A program made the position numbers and the translations under genes. The notes beneath the pieces are model-generated. The model saw only the letters and a list, made by a program, of their open reading frames with translations. It did no database searches and was not told the origin of the DNA. Below, piece after piece: positions 21,682 to 34,339 of a stretch of 64,000 bases of DNA; position 1 is the stretch's first letter; every line of letters starts with the position of its first letter. The stretch is from positions 1,488,001 to 1,552,000 of the forward strand of contig JAHRHY010000012.1 of the NCBI GenBank assembly GCA_019671135.1, written 5' to 3'. Source of the DNA: Linnemannia hyalina. Its lineage: Eukaryota > Mortierellomycota > Mortierellomycetes > Mortierellales > Mortierellaceae.

Positions 21682-24510
21682 CATTATGGTCGGATGTGTT
21701 GGGATGTTGGTTGTTCCTGACAAGCGGTGGTGCTAATGGTTCATGGACAAAGGGGAGACAGCTTCGGGGATGCAAGAGTGATCGTGTTGGAGGAAGGGGC
21801 GGAGTGTTTACTGTGGCTTAGATCAAGTCAGCAGTCACTGAGTCACTCTGTTATTACGCGGCCTGGTTTGATCAATAGCATAGAAGAGTGATGGTCTGAT
21901 AGAGAACCAATTCTATCGGTCTCAGCGCGTCTTCATCACGTCGCCCCCTGTGCCATCCTTTCACGTACGTATCTTGCGTGCATGTTATCGAGATAAACAT
22001 ATAGTGCTCCTCGATCTCTCTCTCTCCTCCTCTCCCTCTCCCTCCCTCTCTCCGATCTCACATCTCAAAAGAATCTCCGGCAGCAGTCAAACTAGGTTGT
22101 CAATAAGCTGCCAGGATAGTGTAGAAACAAAAGGGGTCTAGGGAAAACATACTCTCCATAAAAAGTGGATCCCCAATCGCATTCATCTTATCAAGGTCTC
22201 AGTCTCTGCAGTCCATCCTCAAAGAATGTTAATTTGTGCGCTGTTGTTTGTGTCCATGTCCGTCCAAAAAAAATCCACGGAGACAGAGAAGGACGGGGAC
22301 GGTCAGACAGGCTCATTTCAACAGCAACCTCAACGGTCAGGGATATGCATACATTGAGGAAAACAACCAATATGGCAACAGGCCCGAGTATGACGTCGTT
22401 TTCAAATGCAAAGCAGAGAAAGTAAGTTAAAATAATACATATAATAAATGGGATCCAGACCAAACACACCGTGTTCCTCCTTCTTACTCTGCTCTTCATT
22501 CACTTTTCTTTGCATAAAGACAGGTTAAAGCACGATTGAAATATTATGCCGAAGGAAATTATCATTCTTTCCTTCCATCGACTCTCTTGGCTCTCTTTCC
22601 CATGCGTATCGCCTTGCCAGGATAATTAAAGAAGGGGGAGAAAAGGATCCCCATCAAGCCGAGAAAAGAAAGTGTGTGAGAGAGAGGAGAGAGAGGAGAG
22701 AAAGAGTCGTTTTGGAGATTGACGGACACGAGCTTCAGAGTCCGAATCGGTGTAGTACACCTACAAACATAAAAAAGGCAATGGAGAATAGCAAGGCGAG
22801 GGTTGATTGTGTGTACGACTGGATCTGTGGGTTGAATATCCATCAAGGAGGGGCACTCTGCTCTCGTTCCGTTATTCTCTCCGTCTATTCCTCTAGAATA
22901 CATTTCTAATATCGATGAGAAAGTAAATACGAGGAGAGGAAGGCGTCGAAAGATAAAAAAGCAAAATCACGGGGGTAATTCAAAGTTATGAGGGCAAAGG
23001 CACCAACATGGCCATTGAATGAAAACTGGCGTCAACGCGTAAAAAACGAATGAATTAGCACCCAGAAACACCTAGATATGTGCGGGGATAAATTTTCTTT
23101 TATCCTACTCTTGCCGTTTTGACTTCCTTTTTTCACTTGAAAAGAAACCACCACCATAATGCCTAGATCATCCTCCTCGTGCTTTTTTTAAACTGGCCTG
23201 CATATTTCATTCCTTGTGGAACAAAACGCCCTCAAATATGTACAATACATTGACAGTCTGTTACAACCATGCGAAAATAAAAGTGGTGGAAGAAGACGAG
23301 GAGAGAAGGAGGGAGATATGAAGGCGATGCACCAAAAAAAAAAAATCCAGAGCCTCCTTCGCCTTTCTTTTCACAGAAGGTTCGAGATCCACCAAGGTTG
23401 TTTTTATTTGCTTCCTCCATGGACAAGGCCTAGCGCAGTACGTTGTTCGTAGTGTTCATTTCTGGTGTAACAGAGGACTCGCATGCGAGAGGGTAGGATC
23501 GGACAGATTTTGAGGAACTGGACCAGCAGGGGAGGGAGAGTGGCCAAGAATCGAGAGGGGGCATGAAAGACGAGGGCTAAGGAAGAGTATGACGAGGCGG
23601 AAGGCACCAGGAATGCAACCACACATGGGAGAGGGTGGACAGCACGGAAATTTTACAGGAGAGTCGGGTTCTGGGTATGGGTGACAACAAACAAACAAAT
23701 AAATAAACAAGCAAACAAACAAATGGCAGAACGCGAACGACCAAAAACAAATAAACAACTTCACCGAGGAAACGAAACAACGCGGTAAGAGTAGTCAAAA
23801 CAAAAACAAAAACAAAAAAAAGACAAGTAGACGTGTCGCAAAAAAAGTTGCACCTGTCAAAAAGCTAACGAAGAAATCCAATGGGACGAAGCACGGATCA
23901 CTTTCGATATTTATTATTGAAGTAGATTGTTGTTGTTTTCAAAGAGAAGTCAACCGTAAGGAAGAGATGGAGTGCGAGTGAAGGCGTTGCTTGAATGGCG
24001 GATAAATGGGAAGAACGAATGAGAGGCAATGAGAGAGGGGTGAATGCGGCTTCACTAATGCAATTCGGCACTCCTTATGCATTGCCTTTTTTTTTCTGCC
24101 CTTCAAAACGAGCCATTTGTCGTCAATGCGCTTTGTTATCATTTTTGGCTATTTGAGAAATGTACTACCAACATCAACGCGTTCTGACAGTCAATCAAAC
24201 GACTCCTCCCTTTCCAGTTCACCCACTCAACCGCGCACCTTCATGTCCAACAAACACGCTAAAATTTTGCACCTCAATAAGGTCCCCAGTACACCATCAC
24301 TCAGTCTCCAAAGCAAGTCGATGTATGTACATCTAGCCAGCTTGTTACATTACCCATCCGGTCCCTTGAAGGTCAAATCGAAATCAAGGAGGAGGAAGAA
24401 GAGGAGGAGGAGGAAGAGGAGGAGGAAGAGGAGAAGACGAAAGAAGGGAATGGGAGAAAGAGAATGCTATGTATAACGCACGCTGTCGTGCAGCACCCCT
24501 CGCTTTTTCC

Positions 24511-24512
<2 letters not shown>

Positions 24513-24555
<43 letters not shown>
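24513..24555. repeat. (TC)n microsatellite
   Basis: About 21 uninterrupted TC units. A purine-rich GGA/GAA tract lies about 75 bp to the left, so the two form neighbouring tracts of opposite strand bias. Confidence 0.95.
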
Positions 24556-24556
<1 letters not shown>

Positions 24557-27500
24557 GCTCTCACTAGCTCACCCACTCTCTCTTCCTTATCCCTTTCATT
24601 CTCAAATCCAGCCCTCGACTCCAAGGCCAATCTCTCTCGCCAGCTACAAAAAAGAAGGGGAAAGGAAAAGAAGGGGAAGAGCTTATCCCGAAGATCCAAA
24701 TTGGAATGCTTTCTTTTGTCGACTCCTACTTTCCTCCCATGCCTTATCTTTTTCTTCTTTTTTTGCAGACATGAGGCAAAACGCGAAATAGATCTGCTTG
24801 CCTCTCTCTTTCTCTTTCTCTTTCTGTCTCTCTATCGTTTATATTACTCTTTCTTCCCCCTTTCTTTGCCCCCCTCCTCTCTCTCCCCCATTAGACGTTA
24901 TGAAAAAATGAACAAAGAAAAAAAGGATAGAATGAGCGCGGTAAGCGAAGGAGTGGGGGAGAGAGGGGACGCACGGTGCGGTGTTACGCATCAGCCCCAG
25001 ACATTATCAACAAACGGAAAAAAAACAGAATAGAGAGATCGAGAGCACTTGGTTTTTTTTGAACAAACTAATGGAACAAAGTAAACAAACAAGTACTGCC
25101 ATGAAATGAACTATAAACAAGAATGAACAGAAAATAAAAACAGTGTTCGTTTCGGAAGATGCCTTTATTTTGCATAAACTTGATTCTGAGGGTTCATTAC
25201 CATTAGGACACCAACAGTAACATACATGAGTAGGGAAGGGGAAGGAGAAGGCGGCGAAGGGCATGTAAGAAACACAAAGTGGAGAGGAGGGGGTCTGGTA
25301 CGGATCATACAGAGACAAAGAGGGTCAGGTTACGCGTTTCTGATCAAATAAAATAAAAATAATAAAAAAACTGGTGGACACGCGTGAAGGGGTGGTATCG
25401 TCCAGTTTACGTGTTGCCTTGACAAGGTGTAGAGAAGTGAGAAAATTAAGAGTGCTTTGAAACATCTAACTCTACCCCTCCTCTCGTCATACTCGCACAG
25501 AAACCTATTCTTGGACTCCTAATCTACAAACGTCGCGTTCTCTCCACTTTACTCTGCAGGCGAGATGTCTATCATAGCCCACCCCCACCCATTCGATTGA
25601 AAATAAAATGGACAATCAAAATTGACTTAGGACAAGAGGACAAGAGGACAAGAAAGAAATGGAACTAAATAGTTAGCGAGAGTGAGAATTAACGTTGCCT
25701 TTTGTCTACGATCAAAAGCGATTCATCCACAGCAAGACCCTCAAAATAGCTTTAGTTTATCTAATTACTAATCCCTTCAGAGCACGCGAACATAAACGGT
25801 CAACGGCATTCATTACTAACGGACACAGATGGATCCATCTCCCAAAACAAAGAGCAAAAAAAACGGACAGGTAGAAAGGTAAGGTAACAACATTAGAAAC
25901 GGGATTGTCAGGATGTCAGGAGAAAGGAAAGACACCGGAAAAAAAAAGGGTTTACCGTTAGCAATGATATGTTTGATTGATGATAAACAAGGACGGATGA
26001 CAACTACCGTGTGTGAGAGGGGCGTCTCTCTGTGTGACAAAGGACAGAGAGGGAGAGGGCAAAGGAGAGAGAGAGAGGAGCGAGAAGGAAAGGAGGAAGG
26101 GAGAGAGGACGAGAGGGAGGCATTATTGCTCCGGGTAATTCTTGCATCCCATCTCATTCCATGCCATCCCATTTCCGTCCCCATCCTTTTTTTCATTCCT
26201 TTCTATCGGAACCTATCATTGACCCCCTTGGCGCGCGCGACATTTGGGCAGAAGGCATGGCATAGCATGGCATTGCATGGCATATGAGGAAAAGTGAAGA
26301 CGACAAATGATGAAGAAGAGGAGGAGGCGATGGAGGAGACGGTGTTCATCCATAATATGTCCAAATAAAGAAGTAGCAGATCCGTTGAAGAATGGAATGC
26401 ATTATCTGTTTACGTGTTCGTTGCTTGTGTATATGTGTTTGCTTGCGCGCGCGTCTGTGTACAGTACGTGTATGTTTGTTTCCTTTCTGGGGTTCCCAAT
26501 GGATTTTCCCTATCCCTTTCCCTTTTCCTTGCCGTTGCTCCAATTTATCTATTCTATCCACCCCATCCCTCGCAAAAAAAATGGCCCAAGATCCAACATG
26601 CACAGAGACGCTTCCACCCCCTCGCTCGCAGATGCAAGAGAATTGGACCGGGCCCACCCCTCCTTTGTTTTTCTAGTGGAGGCAAAACTAAACAAAACAA
26701 AAAAAAAGTACGAAATGCGAAATGCACGATAGAGATAAGAACGAGAGGTGCAATTGCATTTTACAGGTTGCAATGTGCAGTTTGCAGTTTTCGGTTGCAG
26801 AGCAGGCGGGGATAGAGAACACACAAAGAGTGGAAAGTGAGGGGATGGAATGAGGAGAGAGACAAAAAAAAAAGAAGGGAGAGTGAGAAAATCAAAATAT
26901 TTCGATCCCTTAGAAGAAGGATGCATACTTGTCTGTTTACTCTTTGCAAATTGTGTTTGTATGCATCATTCATGTCTGGCAACTGCACTGTGGCATTATT
27001 GTGCGTTTTTGTTGTTGCATTTGTAGTGGAGTGGTACATGGGCCATGGTACCCCGATGAAGAAATCCAATAGAAACAAAAAAGAGCAAAGGTAGTGTAAC
27101 AAACGAACAGAAAAACAGAAGAGATAGAAATACATGAGGTGCAACTTCTTCTCCCCCTTGGAACAGAATAAGACAGGAGAGACACATAAGTAAAAAGGTA
27201 GGGGGGATTTGGTGTAGTTGGTCTCTTTTGCTGCTTCCTTCGTTTTTTTCTTAATTGCTATTGGGGCTAAGAAAAAAACACGGCTGTTCGGAGAGGTCCA
27301 AAGGAGCGTTTTGAAAACAACAACAACAACAACAATGATTCCGTTTGGCTCAGTTTAAAAAACCCAACGGGCCTAGGGTAGCATGAGTTACTAGGATTGC
27401 CCCCGTTTTTGCACGAGAATAAATGTTTTTATTTTGTTGTTGGTCTAGTTTCCCAATTGCTATGTCCCGTGGGATAGAACGCCGTTGCTATGGGTGTATT

Positions 27501-30500
27501 TGTGGTCCAAGAGAGCAGGCAGGATAGCAACATTCGCACAACATGTGTTATAAGTGAACACACCTTTCAGACCTAATCCATGCACAGATAGACAACAATA
27601 GCAAAGTAGCGAAGGGGGGGGAGGCGTTTTTTTTTTTTTGCCCACTTTATTGTTGCTGTTGTGCTTGATTGTTTACTCTTTCGCTCTGTGTACTGATGCT
27701 GAAGTGCATTGCAAGGCATATTTTTTTTATGTTTACCTTGATGTCTTGTTGGTCAATGCTTACCTGCTCTTCTCCACTAAACAAACAAATTCAGTTACCC
27801 GTTCTAATTCAACAAAAGATGTTTGGTGGTCGATGTTCCTTCCCCCTCCTTCCAGCATTGAGCTCCCTCTCATTCATCCTCCCCTTCCACCTCTTCTTTC
27901 TCTTCTTCCTCTTCTTATTCTTACCCCCTGTTTCTTTTTTTCTTTTCTGTTCTCTGTCTCTGTGCTCTTCGGCTTACGGTGCAATTGGGAAATCTCCCAC
28001 CCTTGTACCCAGCCCTCTCTCGCTATCTCTTGAGGTGTACCTCTTACCCCTTGACGTTTTGACTGATTTTTTGTTGTTAGCCCCTGAATTTCGTTATTCC
28101 GGCACGATGGTCGAGGCAAGACTGGCCAAAGATATGTTTGCAGGCAGTCATTCCACCTGGGACAGACTGGGAGGAGAGGACACAGACCAAGGAAATCAAA
28201 CAGGCCCAAGCGACCCTCATATACTGTTATCCCATGTCCCATATCCCATATCCATCCACCAACCACCGCCCCCTTGTTATTCCATTCTGATAGTGAGAGC
28301 GAGAGTGCTGAGCGATGGTAAACTCCGATCCCTCTCGTCAAATAGTTCTAGGTTCAAAATAAACAAAACTCCTCTCCGCTTTTCTCGGCTCGTTCCCTTT
28401 TCTTTTCCTCGCCACGTCCAACAATAGACCCAATGTAGTGGTCATACGGATCCGCCCGCCCTAACTTCCAAAACGAGCAATCTTCTCATGGATTCTTTAT
28501 GTTTGATTGCGAATTGCGCAAGTAAAACGAACAAGGGGGGCGCTGGGAGTGTTGGTGGAAGTGAGGGAGACTATTACTTCGATTGTAAATCGTTTTTCGT
28601 TTGTTAGTGAGTACCGTAGATGTTGTTCGTGGGCTCAATAGTAACGGCCTGCAACAGCCAGCCCCCGCGCGAGTTTTTTTTTTTTTTCTTTTTTTCTGTC
28701 TACTTCGCCGGGAACCACACCTCCTCCTTTTTTGCTCGTCGCATCCATTCCTTCCATTCGTCCATCCGGTATTCGTCGAAATCAACAAAGATGAGAAAGA
28801 GAGAAAAGAGAGAAAAGAGAGAAAGAACCACACTTCCTTCCCCTCTCCCTGCTTGTCTCCTATCCGTCCGTGAAGTCTTTCCGCCTGTTCATCCGTTTTC
28901 TCCCCTCTGTCTCTCTCTTTCCCCTTTAGACTTTCTACCGCCCCATCCTGTCCACATAGAAACGCGACGCCTCATTTCTTCTCGGGTCTTTATTTGTGAA
29001 CTTAGTTTTAAGTCTCTCTTCTGATGGAAGTTAAAAAGGGTCGAATGAAAGGGGGTGAGAAAAAAAAGAAAGAACAACAACAACAATAGCCGAGAAAAAG
29101 AAAAGAAAAGAAAAAGAAAAGAAAAAGAAAAGGAGTGTTTTCACGGGTCTTGTCCGGGTACATAACCTACGCGTTCTGTTGCGTTGCATTATGGGATCAA
29201 GTAACCAAAACAAAAGAATTACGCAGAAAAATAATTGCACACAATAGAAAACGGCCAAGGGAGATATGCAGGTAGACAACAGACACCCACTCACCAGAAG
29301 GAGTAGAAACGCGTTCATTTTGTTCATTTTATGATATGTGTGTTTATCTTCTCGCGTTTTTTTTTATGTGTGTAGATTGCATTCATGCTTTTTTGGAGTC
29401 AACTCGCATATGGCGAAAACTGGAAAATGAGGAGAAGGGGAGGAAGAGCATGTGGAAGATGAGGAGAGGCATGAGGAGAAGCATGAGAAGGAAGGGGGAG
29501 GAGAGTAGGAGAAGAAAGGGAGCATGGAGAAAACAGTAAGAGAAGAAAAGGATAGATGAGTTACTTTCAAATGTATGCAGGCGCGCCGCGCGCGTTTGAT
29601 TTTTTCAGCACCTGTGTGTACTGTTTGTCGTGTACGTACTGTACAAAAAGCAAAAGAGGTGGGTGCATACCATAACATATCTATCTACCTTGCTGAGGCA
29701 ATTGTTGCACGAACATCTCTGGCGAGGTGAATGGAGTCGTTCGTTGATTAAACACCAAACCCTTGGAGTAGTATGTATGGTATGTATGCATCCCATGGTT
29801 GGCGACTTGAAAAAAAAGTGGGGAAGGGACGGGACGGTTCCCGCGACTACACAGTTTGCAAGGTGACCCCGGTCTGGGAAAGGAACGGGTAGGCTGGTGA
29901 AAAAAATCTCGCGTAGATGTAGATTTCTATGATGTTTGAGGATGTTTTGGATGATATATTTGATTTTTATTCTGAATAGCATGAATCTTCTGACTTTTGT
30001 CAGTAAGTTGTGCTTTGTCGGTGCTCACTTTTTTATTTTTATTTTTGGCTACGCGAGAAGAGGTGAGTGTGTGTATGAGTGTCGGTGAATGAGTGGTTGA
30101 TGCAGACTCTCCTTCCTCCCCTGTCAATTCCTCTCCCTCCTTCCCTGCTACTGGAAAAGAGTCACGTACGGCAGGATGCCCTGGGACAAAAAAAAAGGAA
30201 AAAGAAAAGAAAAAGTACTTTGCTCAAGAGAAAAGCAACAATGCTCAAAACATTCCTTCCGTTGGCGTTGGAAACAACACCAGAGTGAACAGAAAGTTTT
30301 TACCTCAGAAACAATTCCAAGGGGAAGATAAAGGGGAAAGGAGAGGAGAGGAGGGAAGAAGGAAGGGCGAAAAGGAGGGAGAGACCTTTAGCTATCGACA
30401 GAAGAGAAAAATAAACCACCACCACCCATCGCCACATTTCGCCGCAGCAGCATTATCAGTGGCAGCAAAGGAGCAAGAAGCCTTAGCTTCATCTTCAGCC

Positions 30501-33500
30501 AACAGAATACAACGCGTGTTGCCTGTCTTCTTAACTGCCTGCCTGCCTGCCTGCACTGCATTGCCTCTTACCGTGTCTGTGTGTCATCAGTCTGAAAATA
30601 TATTGCTCACAGTTCTGTGGCCTGTCGACCTTGCACGATGACAAAAGCTTGCTTGAGATGATTGTTGACCAATTACCAAAAGCGACCACAGATAAGTACG
30701 ATGTTGCAATGTGTGGTGATTTCAAGTGGGCGTAATTGCGAGAACGAGTGAGTGACAATGAGAGATCTGCAATAAAAAATGTTGATTCTGTGTATCAAAC
30801 AAGGGGTAAGCAAAGAAAGGGGCGAGGCAAAAGAAGGGGGCAGCACAATATTTGTGTTGTCTGTGATTTAAGAGATATGTGGTGACATGTTGTTGAATTC
30901 AACGCAAGGGTCCGGGAAAATGGAAAGAAAGAAAAAAGATGGCAATTGGTCGAATGGTTCGTTACACATGGGCAGGAAAAAAAGATCTCGTTTTTTGCCT
31001 TTTGGTTTGATTGGCAGCACAAACAAACGACATCCAGCACAAAAAAAAAGAGAGATAGAGAGTCAACTTTGTGACACCCATCTCCGAATCATGTCGAGTC
31101 GAAATGGCATATGAGGGCATGCAAACGGACCAACAACGCACATAATCGGGACGCAACTGTAACCCGGGAATGTAGGGAGGAACGAGAGAGGGTAGAAAGA
31201 TACAAAGCAAAGCAAAGAAGAGCAGAGTAAAAGGTGCTGACGACGTTTTCAAAACAATTGGTCCAGGTTTGTTAGCAACAGTTATTGTGGGACCCAACAA
31301 ACAGAGGTTCATTAATGATTATGTTACGATGATATGATAGTTCTGCTTGATTCGTGTCTTATCCTTATTCGTCTTAATTGTCCTTTTTGATGGCTGGTGA
31401 CTGATCAAACAGTGACACAGCCATGTCCAGTACTAGACGGCGGTGGATGTCCTGTATACTGCTGTTGTAACCATCCAACGACGACTGAAGGAGAGGAGAA
31501 GGGAGAGGGAGGTTAGTTTACCGCTCTGGTCTGTTCTACTCAGAGGAAGAAGGAAGAAGACGAGGAGGATGGAGGATGGTTGAGGTCAGAAGGAGTACCA
31601 TTGGTTCCCTGATCCCTTCCTCCTTGTTTCTCTCTTTTTTTTGCGCGCACTCTCGGTAGATTGATAAACAGGATAACAAGGTCGGACCACATAACTACCC
31701 TTTTTCCTCATCCTCTCACTCGTTTCTTTTGGGTACTTCGTTGCTTCATTGTTCCTACTATTCCTCGGTGCATTCTCAACCCTGTCTATCCAGTACCTGT
31801 AAAGAGGATGAAGATGAAGATGACAACGAATATGATGAGTGGTTGTGGTGACAACATTGATGACGGACGGTACCTTCTCTTCGACAGATGAAAAGAATTT
31901 ACACGCACACGCATTCCCACACAAGGACAAAGATCAAAAGAGAAGGACGATACTCTTTCTCCTGATCCCTCCCTTCCTCCTTCTTCCCTTCTTTTCCTCC
32001 CTTCGGTTCCCGTTCCTCTTTTCTTCCCTTTCAATCGAATAAATTATATTGGTACCGTAGATAGACATAGACGACCCGAAGTCGTTACCATCGATACTCC
32101 TATGAGTTCATCATACCTTATCCTTTCACAAGCCCTCGCTCTTTTTCTATGAGCAGTCGGCTATCAATTACGCATCCGTGGATATGTGCTTTATGCTTGT
32201 GTTTGTGTTTGCCGTTTGCAGTTTCTGTGCTGTGTGCGCATATGTGCTTTGCTTGTTTATCCGTGCGTGTGCACCTGTCATACATCTCAATTGAATAGGC
32301 ATAGAGTAACAACACCATAAGCAGTAATATTCGATATGTGGCCCATGGGCCGAATGTCTAAAAAGGCACCTTCTTCGGATTGACTCTCTCTGCGTGTATC
32401 ACCATGTCTTTCTCTCGTTCCTCCCCTCATCTTCATTGCTCTATTATGGGTGTCCGTCCATGGACCCAGAATGGATGCCCTCTCTCGCTCTCTCTCCCTC
32501 ATTTTTTATTATTCGTTCGTTCGTTCGTTCGTGTCTCTTTCGTGTTTTGTGTTCGCGTGTCTCATTTGTCATTTTTTTCGCGTTGTCCTTCTCTCTCGTT
32601 CTCCCTCTCCCGTAGCCTGTCTCTTTGTCGTGCCCGCTATATCTCTCTCTCTCACGCACACACACTCTCGCTCTAGCTATTTCTCTGCCCCCTTGGCTTT
32701 TCGTCCTTGTCTCTCATTATCTCCCCTTCGTCTCTCTGTCCCTCTTTTTCTGTTTCTGGCACTTGTTGATGTTCTTGTTGTCTGTCAAATAGTTCGTTTG
32801 TGTCTATGTACGACCTCAATTAACGCCCTCCCCCTCTTCCTTCTCCCCCTTCCTTCCTTCTCTTCCCTCCTTCCCCTCATTCGCTCTCTCTTCCTTCTCT
32901 TTGCAGTTTGTCCTCTCCCCTCATTTTCTTCATTCCTCTTCACTCAATTGCCTTTGTCCCTTCTTAACGTCTTCTACATCCAATTCAATTGATACTCTCT
33001 TCCTTCTCTCGAACTTTATTCATTCGCATTGATATCCTTTTGTCCCTTCGCCTCGCCTTTCTCTTGACATCGTCCATACTCTTGTTCGTTTTCTTTGCGT
33101 TCTTCCTCCCCCTTTCCCTCCCCTCATTCTCCCCCCCCCCCTCGCTAATTTTACACATGTATCTATCCTCCGTTCGTTCGTTCCATCCAGACGAACGACG
33201 CTGGGTCCCCATTGCCTTCTTCATCCATCTCATTCAATTCAATCCAACTCAATTGTAAATTGTGAGAGAGAAAAAAAACGACAACAAGGAGAGAGAGAGC
33301 ACCACATCAGTGAACAAGGCACAGAAAGGTAAAAGGGGTAGAGGGCGTTCGTCCGTTCTCTTTGAGCTCGTTCGTGTGTGTTTTTTTTTGAGTTCGTTCG
33401 ATGGTGTTGTTGTACATGGATGCACGCAGTAAAAAGAATTGTTTACTTGTTTACTTCTCACTCTTTCTTTTGTGTGTCATTCATTCGTTGCAATCCATTC

Positions 33501-33574
33501 ATTCCCTCACTTGCATCTTGCATCTTCATTCATTCATTCATTCATTCAATCATTCAAAGGTAAGAGATAGATTG

Positions 33575-33620
33575 GGCGAGTAAGTGAGCGAGTGAATGAG
33601 TGAGTGAATGAGTGAGTATA
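33575..33620. repeat. (GAGT)n-type imperfect tandem repeat
   Basis: Imperfect GAGT/GAAT tetranucleotides, placed just after an (ATTC)n array at 33525-33557. Confidence 0.8.
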
Positions 33621-33639
33621 GACAAGAGATAGATCCATT

Positions 33640-34339
33640 CCCTTCCCTCTTGTTCCTCCTCTTTCCTCTTCTTCACCTTTGCTTCCTTCTCGACTCGTCT
33701 TTATAAAGACACCCAAAGGCCAACGTTTTTCCCCTCTTTTTTCTTCTTCTTTCTCATTTCCTTGTCTTTCCCTCTCTCTATCTCTCTCTCTCTAACTCGC
33801 TCTCCCTCTCTCTCTCTACTAAAACCGTGTACCATATCTCCTTCTTTTGCCTTTGAATCATTCCCTTCCTCCACGGATACACTCATTCTCCTCTTCCATT
33901 CCCATTTAACTGACAACGCATTAGTCCTTCTCGTTCACGCACATACCACTCTCGTCCTCTTACCAACCAACCAACTAGACTTTTGCCCCTTTATTATCTC
34001 ACTCGCCTCGACCCTTTTAACGTCTTTTAAAAAAAGAAGCAATCCTTTATTTCCACATCTTGTCCGTCGTATCCTCATTGCAGCCTTTCTTTCCACCATC
34101 CCTTTTGTTCCTATCCCTTCCCGCCCATCAGTGACCATCCTTCACAAAAATAACCCGTCCGCCTATCCCTATTATCATCATCACATCATCCAATAGGCTT
34201 ATAAATATTCCCTCTCTTCCTCTTTTCATTTTCTTCTCTTCTCTTCTCTTCTCTTCCTCCTACTCTCCCTCTTCCTCCTCCCTTCCTCCTCGGCTTCTTG
34301 TACCCACCCACCAAACAACAGACAACAACAACAAAGAGG
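33640..34339 (+). promoter_or_regulatory. pyrimidine-rich leader of the zinc-finger gene
   Basis: About 700 bases of mostly C and T on the coding strand lie directly before the ATG, including a repeated CTTCT run at 34231-34255. The CAACAACAACAAAGAGG context just before the ATG is typical of fungal 5' UTRs. The role is inferred from position. Confidence 0.4.

Larger units (their letters stand above)
21682..34339. other. 12.7 kb gene-free region rich in simple repeats
   Basis: I find no exon with a recognisable domain, a plausible splice pattern and a conserved start. Open frames of up to about 250 codons (for example 27669-28427 and 24464-25033) are made of Ser, Leu, Pro and Phe, produced by pyrimidine-rich DNA. 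Composition is asymmetric: purine-rich on the plus strand over much of 22.6-26.3 kb and 29.0-31.3 kb, and pyrimidine-rich at 27.8-28.9 kb and 31.9-34.3 kb. Microsatellites include (TC)n at 24513-24555, GGA/GAA tracts at 24389-24437, (CAA)n at 27314-27335, (TTCG)n at 32512-32532, (ATTC)n at 33525-33557 and (GAGT)n at 33575-33620. It may be regulatory DNA or a long leader for the zinc-finger gene. Confidence 0.55.

Noticed and set aside
22191..22499. Minus-strand frame with two hydrophobic stretches
   Set aside because: No recognisable family, no ATG context or splice partners; the opposite strand is open over the same bases, suggesting chance.
27669..28427. 252-codon open frame in the gene-free block
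   Set aside because: Residue composition follows pyrimidine-rich DNA; no motif, no plausible start and no flanking exons.
34298..34339. Upstream extension of the zinc-finger protein
   Set aside because: The frame is open but contains no ATG before 34340.
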